A stretch of DNA of 9,856 nucleotides from Clostridia bacterium (GTDB taxonomy: Bacteria; Bacillota; Clostridia; Oscillospirales; CAG-382): contig JAFYOG010000151.1 in NCBI GenBank assembly GCA_017560285.1, positions 1 through 9,856 on the forward strand. The letters run 5' to 3'. The translations under genes were made by a program, and so were the position numbers. A model generated the notes under the pieces. It searched no databases. It was not told where the DNA came from and was given only the letters and a program-made list of their open reading frames with translations. Of this stretch, positions 5,894-9,856 are shown piece by piece. Within the stretch, counting starts at the first letter, position 1. Every line of letters begins with the position of its first letter.

Positions 5894-6436
5894 TTAAAAT
5901 CTCCAATTTTTCATAGCCTTAAGAATGCCCTTGTAATTGCGCTTAATATCCTTGTCGCTCATCTTTTCAACAAGCTCCTTGGTAAATACAGGCTCGGTAG
6001 AGCCCTCTGTAAGGGCCGAAGCATTCATTTTTCCGTTGCGTTCGTTAACCTCCTCGGCACGGCTGTTAATGCCGTTTTCGGTGGCAACGTGCAAAGCGTA
6101 TGCGTGGCATAAGCCCACACCGCTTGCAACCTCTTCCCAAACGCTTTCGGGAATTTCTTCTGCGCTTACCTTGGGGAAAATGCTTCTAAAACGCTTAATT
6201 TCCTCGGCGTTTTCTGCATCGGATTTCTTCATACGCTCCTGCTTTCGCATTTCCTTTTTGTTTTCTCTTGCCGCTTCAAGCTCCCTAACAATCTCCTCGG
6301 GCAAACCGTCGGTGTTGGGAATTACGTCGCCAAAGCTGTCCTCAAGCTCCGCCATAAAATCGTCAATGCGCATTCCGCGGGCATCGGCTAAATCATAAAT
6401 TTTATCAAGAATCTGTTCGTTGTTAATTTTTTTCAT
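5894..6436 (-). CDS. Capsid scaffold-like protein
   Basis: This highly charged helical protein of 180 residues has a coiled-coil-like stretch at about 45-85, rich in E, K and R. It ends with FTKELVEKMSDKDIKRNYKG and a basic tail, KAMKNWRF. Position between portal and capsid genes, charge, helix content and a basic C-terminal helix fit a scaffolding protein that guides procapsid assembly and then leaves. No protease motif is visible. The ATG at 6436 overlaps the portal stop as ATGA; its AAAGGAG lies inside the last portal codons, four bases from the ATG. The MCP gene begins 15 bases downstream. Confidence 0.75.
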   Translation of the reverse strand: MKKINNEQILDKIYDLADARGMRIDDFMAELEDSFGDVIPNTDGLPEEIVRELEAARENKKEMRKQERMKKSDAENAEEIKRFRSIFPKVSAEEIPESVWEEVASGVGLCHAYALHVATENGINSRAEEVNERNGKMNASALTEGSTEPVFTKELVEKMSDKDIKRNYKGILKAMKNWRF

Positions 6437-8001
6437 ATAACTCCTTTCGCTGTTATATCGGGTTGTTTTTCTGCCTCTTTAAGCTCCTCTATAAGCTTTT
6501 CCTTATCTGAAATAAGCCCGTTGGGAAGCCTTTCCAAATATTGCACCGTGGTGATTTTTCCAAGCTTTAAAAGCGAATCCAAGGTGTTAATGCTGTTAAT
6601 CTCGCTCCAATAGCTGCTTGCGCCCACGTCAACTTTGCAATTAATCAAACGTTGCTTTAGCTTGGAAAAAGCTATCCTTTCGTAGCCCTGCTTTCCATCG
6701 GCAACCGTAGGTATCAATCGCATATCGTCATAATATGCAAACATAAAATCAAGCCATATCAAGCCTATATCCTCTACAAACTGATAAAGACTTCGCTTTA
6801 CGTTCTCCAACGGCACCGCCGATGCGTTCTGCAATGCAATAATCGCACTTGTGTTGTTAGGTGCTACGTCCCCCAACGCAGTGTCGGTTGCACCCATAAA
6901 TTCCTTCGTGTGGGATATGGCAAGGTTAAGCATATCAAGCATCCCCGATTGCATCACACCGGGTGATAACACCTTCGCCACGTTTTCCACAGGGCCGTTA
7001 ACAGCAATAGCCTCGCCTACACGGTCCGACCAACCGTCCAAAACGGTAGAATCGTACACCACCTTCGAAAAAGCCGTGTCCATCATATGCTTCATAACCA
7101 TGGCAAAGCCCTTGTTAATAAATATCTGGTTGTCAATCAAACCCGTACCAACGGCCTGACCGTGCCAGCTGTTTTTAACCGCAGTCCAGTTATAAAAAGC
7201 AATAGGGTAAAGGCTAAGTCCCGTATCGGTTACGTCCTGAATAACGGCGTTCTTAACCGATTTGCGGTACAAAATATTACCATTTTCGCCGCGCCATAGC
7301 TTAATAAGCGAAATGCATTTCGTTCCCTCAAGCTCTATCCTCGCCATATCGCCCGATTGCGTAACCGTATCCTCATCGGAAGTAATCTTATCAATCACGT
7401 CCTTGCCTTTGCCGTTTTTTAAAGCCTGCAAAACAAGGTCAGCCACGGTTTCGCGCTGTGCAATAAGAATATAGGGCTGCTTTTGAAGGTTTTTAGAGTT
7501 AGGGTCGCCGAAGAACACGTTGGTGTTATCAATCAAAATCGTTCTGAAATCACCCTTAAAGGGCTGCCCTGTTTTAATTTCAGGGTCCCAATAGGTATAA
7601 CAAACCGCATCCCCCGCCACCGCCGCCTCTGTAAGCGAATCGGCAAGCAAATTGTTCATTTTGTTCTTTTCCCAACGCATTTCCGCAATGGAATTCAGCT
7701 TGTCTGCCGTTTCTTTCAGCTGTGAATCGTCAAAGCCGTTGCTGCTTGGGCAATCAAATCCATAGCGCATTTTAATAGGGCTTTGCATAATACTGCTAAC
7801 AAAATAGCCTATAATGCGCTTAAAGATGTTAAATACCGGAGTGGGCAAACCGTTGGCGTTAAGGTTATCCCACTGGTCCCCGCGGTAAAACCGCTCGTTG
7901 GTGTTTACCGTTTCGTAAAGATTAATCGAGTTATTATACTCCTTGCCCTTTTCATAAAGCATCCATTCCTCGGTAAAGGGCAAATTCTGCTTTTTTCTCA
8001 T
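6433..8001 (-). CDS. Phage portal protein (P22-type)
   Basis: This 522-residue protein should form the dodecameric ring at one capsid vertex through which DNA is packaged and released. The N-terminal part has ERFYRGDQWDNLNANGLPTP (about 36-55) and FNIFKRIIGYFVSSIMQSPI (about 57-76), the usual P22-type portal opening of a GDQW-like box followed by a hydrophobic helix. The C-terminal part contains a long helical stem and wing region and ends QPDITAKGVI. The start is ATG at 8001, with AAAGGAG four bases upstream that overlaps the terminase stop. The frame stays open to 8208, but this would overlap the terminase by about 200 bases and is not portal-like. The gene lies 10 bases after the terminase and overlaps the scaffold gene by four. 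Confidence 0.88.
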   Translation of the reverse strand: MRKKQNLPFTEEWMLYEKGKEYNNSINLYETVNTNERFYRGDQWDNLNANGLPTPVFNIFKRIIGYFVSSIMQSPIKMRYGFDCPSSNGFDDSQLKETADKLNSIAEMRWEKNKMNNLLADSLTEAAVAGDAVCYTYWDPEIKTGQPFKGDFRTILIDNTNVFFGDPNSKNLQKQPYILIAQRETVADLVLQALKNGKGKDVIDKITSDEDTVTQSGDMARIELEGTKCISLIKLWRGENGNILYRKSVKNAVIQDVTDTGLSLYPIAFYNWTAVKNSWHGQAVGTGLIDNQIFINKGFAMVMKHMMDTAFSKVVYDSTVLDGWSDRVGEAIAVNGPVENVAKVLSPGVMQSGMLDMLNLAISHTKEFMGATDTALGDVAPNNTSAIIALQNASAVPLENVKRSLYQFVEDIGLIWLDFMFAYYDDMRLIPTVADGKQGYERIAFSKLKQRLINCKVDVGASSYWSEINSINTLDSLLKLGKITTVQYLERLPNGLISDKEKLIEELKEAEKQPDITAKGVI

Positions 8002-8011
8002 TGTACTCCTT

Positions 8012-9370
8012 TCAGTATGCCAAAAAGTCTTTAAAATCTCCGCCGTTTTGTTTTTTAAAGCCGTCGAATGCGTAAATACTGCCTGTAAATATTTTTCTCG
8101 GCGGAGCCGTTTTAGGCTGTCTTGACATAAGGGCATAACGCAATGCCTCGGGCGCGTGTGTAATTTCGTGGGGTGTTCCTGCCGCATCCTCACGAACCTT
8201 CTCGTCAAACCGAAGCAGGGGTAAGCATCTAACCAGATTTTTGCACCGGGAAAGAATTTTTACCCTCGGCTCACCGCCAAAGGAGCTGCCGCATTTTAAA
8301 TATTCTCTAACAACACGCCACCCCGCAATTCTGGCGTTGTCAGCCTTTATCAAATGCCTAAGCCCCTTGGCGGTCATAATGTCGAATCCGCTTTTCCCGC
8401 TTTCCTGTCTGCGGTTCCAAAGGTCGGGTGATGCTACGGTGTACCTAATCTGCTCGCCCTTTTCGGTGGCTTTCAAAATTTCCTCTGCCGCCTCCGAAAG
8501 CAACAGATTGCTTTTATAAAGCTCTCTGTAAACTATAATGCTTCCGTCATCAAGGCAGGCGCACCAAAGGCAGGCTGTCATATCCAAGCCGTAATCCAAC
8601 GCTCTAAACCGCATTGCATCGGTAGGTATTTCAAAATCACCGTAAATAATATGCCGCCTTGGGTCAAATTCGGGAAAGAACGCCCCCTCAAATGCATCCC
8701 AATCGCCGTAAAGCATGGCTTTTCGCCTTGCCTCGGGCAAATTCATAAGTGCATCTAAATATTCGGGGTTGTTTTCCATAATAAATTTGTTATCGAACAC
8801 AAGGCTTTTTATAAAGCGGTAATCGTCGGGTTTCTCGCTCCCGCGGAACTCTCGGTCAATAAACCGCCTTTTAACCCATTCGTGTCCAACCCCGCCGGGA
8901 TTGCAGGTAAAATACATTCTCGGCACAAATTTTTCTTTCATATTACCCGATGCACGGTTGCTTTCGGTAAGGGCGTTAAACTGAAATTCGGTAAAGTGTG
9001 TGGCTTCCTCAAGCCCAATAACCTCGTATGCCTGCCCCTGAAACTGCAAAACGTCGTTTTCGCTGTCGCAATAGCCCAGCTTAATACGCGATCTGTTGCT
9101 AAACCTAAACTCCTTTTCCCCCGCGTGGTAAACGGCAGCCCCTTTTAGCAAATCGAGCATAGGTAAAAGATGGTTTTCTCTAAGCTCTGCAAGGGTACGC
9201 CGCAAAAGCAAAATCTGAATACCCTCGTAATTAAGGGCAAGCAGAATAAGCTTCATTCTCATCGCCCAGCTTTTACCGCCGCCACGTGCTCCTCCATAGG
9301 CGGTGTATTTGGCTGTAGATTCAAAAAAATCTCTTTGCTTTTGGTTTGGTTCAATAACAATCTCTCTCAT
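8012..9370 (-). CDS. terL: Terminase large subunit (packaging ATPase and nuclease)
   Basis: This 452-residue protein is the motor that pumps DNA into the head and cuts it. The ATPase half shows Walker A GGARGGGKS (26-34), Walker B VIGLEEA (117-123) and the coupling motif TCNPGG (155-160). The nuclease half shows the acidic sites LDYG (D259) and SPDLW (D316), with the C-terminal DAAGTPHEITHAPEALRYAL (395-414). All expected motifs are present and the length is normal, so it looks intact. The ATG at 9370 overlaps the small-subunit stop as ATGA with only a weak SD, which points to translational coupling. It should partner with the small terminase upstream and dock on the portal encoded downstream. 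Confidence 0.95.
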   Translation of the reverse strand: MREIVIEPNQKQRDFFESTAKYTAYGGARGGGKSWAMRMKLILLALNYEGIQILLLRRTLAELRENHLLPMLDLLKGAAVYHAGEKEFRFSNRSRIKLGYCDSENDVLQFQGQAYEVIGLEEATHFTEFQFNALTESNRASGNMKEKFVPRMYFTCNPGGVGHEWVKRRFIDREFRGSEKPDDYRFIKSLVFDNKFIMENNPEYLDALMNLPEARRKAMLYGDWDAFEGAFFPEFDPRRHIIYGDFEIPTDAMRFRALDYGLDMTACLWCACLDDGSIIVYRELYKSNLLLSEAAEEILKATEKGEQIRYTVASPDLWNRRQESGKSGFDIMTAKGLRHLIKADNARIAGWRVVREYLKCGSSFGGEPRVKILSRCKNLVRCLPLLRFDEKVREDAAGTPHEITHAPEALRYALMSRQPKTAPPRKIFTGSIYAFDGFKKQNGGDFKDFLAY

Positions 9371-9756
9371 TTCGCCCAGTCTGCGGTCTTTCCTTTAAAA
9401 ATAACCTGCTCGCTTTTGTTAGCCTCGCTGTCGTCGGGCTTATCACGGTAACCGTGGTTATTTTTCAGGTCAAAGGAAAGCACCGCCGCGGGTATCTTTC
9501 CTCCAAAGGCAAGCTGTTTTTTAATCTTTGCAATTCGGTTAACGGCAATTTTAAGCAACGCTCCAAACCGCCTGTCGGACATAAGTACAATCAACTCATC
9601 CCTGGTGGTACCCAAATAATCCGCTAACGATTCAATATCCGCAACCTCGCCGCTTTCCTTTAAATAGCTTTCAAAGTAAAGCTCAAGCCTGCGCTTGCAA
9701 TCCGCCTTGCTTGCAAAAACCGCCTTCCGTTGCAGCTTTTTGCTTTCCGCAACAAT
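9367..9756 (-). CDS. terS: Terminase small subunit, start codon unresolved
   Basis: The main frame is open leftwards from a stop at 9793-9795 to TGA at 9367. It encodes about 129 residues with SKKLQRKAVFASKADCKRRL near the start, then FESYLKESGEVADIESLADY and LGTTRDELIVLMSDRRFG, a helix-turn-helix-like part. KNNHGYRDK and a short acidic tail follow. Size and position before the large terminase fit the DNA-recognising small subunit. The start is a problem: the strong SD at 9759-9766 is followed by no ATG, GTG or TTG in this frame. The first such codon is TTG at 9615, which would delete the DNA-binding part and lacks an SD. Options are ATT at 9756, TTG at 9752 plus a -1 slip at an A5 run, or a base error. 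The end coordinate given here is therefore provisional. Confidence 0.75.
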   Translation of the reverse strand: MVAESKKLQRKAVFASKADCKRRLELYFESYLKESGEVADIESLADYLGTTRDELIVLMSDRRFGALLKIAVNRIAKIKKQLAFGGKIPAAVLSFDLKNNHGYRDKPDDSEANKSEQVIFKGKTADWAK

Positions 9757-9758
9757 TA

Positions 9759-9766
9759 CCTCCTTT
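9759..9766 (-). promoter_or_regulatory. Near-perfect Shine-Dalgarno upstream of terS
   Basis: AAAGGAGG on the minus strand is the strongest SD in the window. Six bases further, TTG (9752-9750) is ideally placed but lies in a different frame from the terS body. In the terS frame only ATT (9756) is close, with two bases of spacing. This site decides the start question for terS. Confidence 0.85.
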
Positions 9767-9810
9767 CGGCTTACGCATTCGACACCTAAATTCTATCACC
9801 CAAAATAAAA

Positions 9811-9854
9811 ATATTCATCCCGCATTAATCCCGCCCAAATCCCAAAAAAATCCC
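9811..9854 (-). repeat. Four GGGAT direct repeats with exact 11-base period
   Basis: On the plus strand ATCCC begins at 9817, 9828, 9839 and 9850, so minus-strand GGGAT recurs every 11 bases, about one helical turn. The units differ after the core: GGGATTTTTTT, GGGATTTGGGC, GGGATTAATGC and GGGATGAATAT. The array sits about 45 bases upstream of the terS SD and may continue past the window edge. Face-phased repeats suit binding by a multimeric protein, for example small terminase at a packaging site or a regulator. The role is inferred. Confidence 0.75.
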
Positions 9855-9856
9855 AA

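Noticed and set aside
5937..6398. Plus-strand open frame opposite the scaffold gene
   Set aside because: Its Ser/Leu-rich composition is the expected shadow of a charged helical gene on the other strand.
8002..8208. 69-residue N-terminal extension of the portal frame
   Set aside because: It overlaps the terminase coding region in another frame, is not portal-like, and the ATG at 8001 has a proper AAAGGAG.
9367..9615. Short terS starting at TTG 9615
   Set aside because: There is no SD before it, and the frame upstream encodes terS-like sequence that would be lost.
9790..9812. Possible terS promoter with TAGAAT as -10
   Set aside because: The hexamer 17 bases upstream does not resemble TTGACA, so it is too weak to call.
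9811..9854. CRISPR array
   Set aside because: The GGGAT period is only 11 bases with no long repeats or spacers.

Overview
The window reads as bacterial chromosome carrying part of a podovirus-like prophage (or a domesticated phage-like element) next to a tRNA operon. The host is most likely a low-to-moderate-GC Firmicute of the Clostridia type. The reasons are strong AGGAGG-type Shine-Dalgarno (SD) sites before almost every gene, CCA encoded in nearly all tRNA genes, clean hairpin-plus-T-tract terminators, and frequent TTG/GTG starts. This assignment is inference; no marker gene fixes the taxon.

Layout. Positions 1-665 (+ strand) hold seven tRNA genes in the order Asp, Gly, Cys, Thr, Asp, Phe, Gly. 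Asp is present as two identical copies and Gly as two near-identical copies. A strong terminator follows at about 669-700. A second, bidirectional hairpin at 716-751 separates the tRNA operon from everything to its right, which is transcribed leftwards. First comes a lone 200-residue single-span membrane protein with its own promoter and terminators (750-1402). Then comes a tightly packed leftward phage morphogenesis operon (1440 to about 9756).

In transcription order the operon encodes small terminase, large terminase, P22-type portal, scaffold-like protein, major capsid protein, a small beta-rich head protein, a connector/adaptor, a large beta-propeller-like nozzle/stopper, and a coiled-coil protein with a Gly/Ser linker that may be an internal/ejection protein. 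Together these would build and fill an icosahedral head and close it with a short tail. Genes are coupled by ATGA/GTGA overlaps or separated by 10-22 bases. The exception is a strong terminator-like hairpin between the small head protein and the adaptor. The three genes beyond that hairpin all use TTG or GTG starts, which suggests that connector and tail parts are made at lower levels than capsid parts.

Unusual points. The small terminase has a near-perfect SD, but no ATG/GTG/TTG lies in its frame near the SD; the well-spaced TTG is in another frame and joins it only through a -1 slip at an A5 run. Upstream of that gene, four GGGAT repeats occur exactly every 11 bases and run up to the window edge. 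No tail spike/fibre, lysis, integrase or regulatory gene is visible; they may lie beyond the right edge or be absent.
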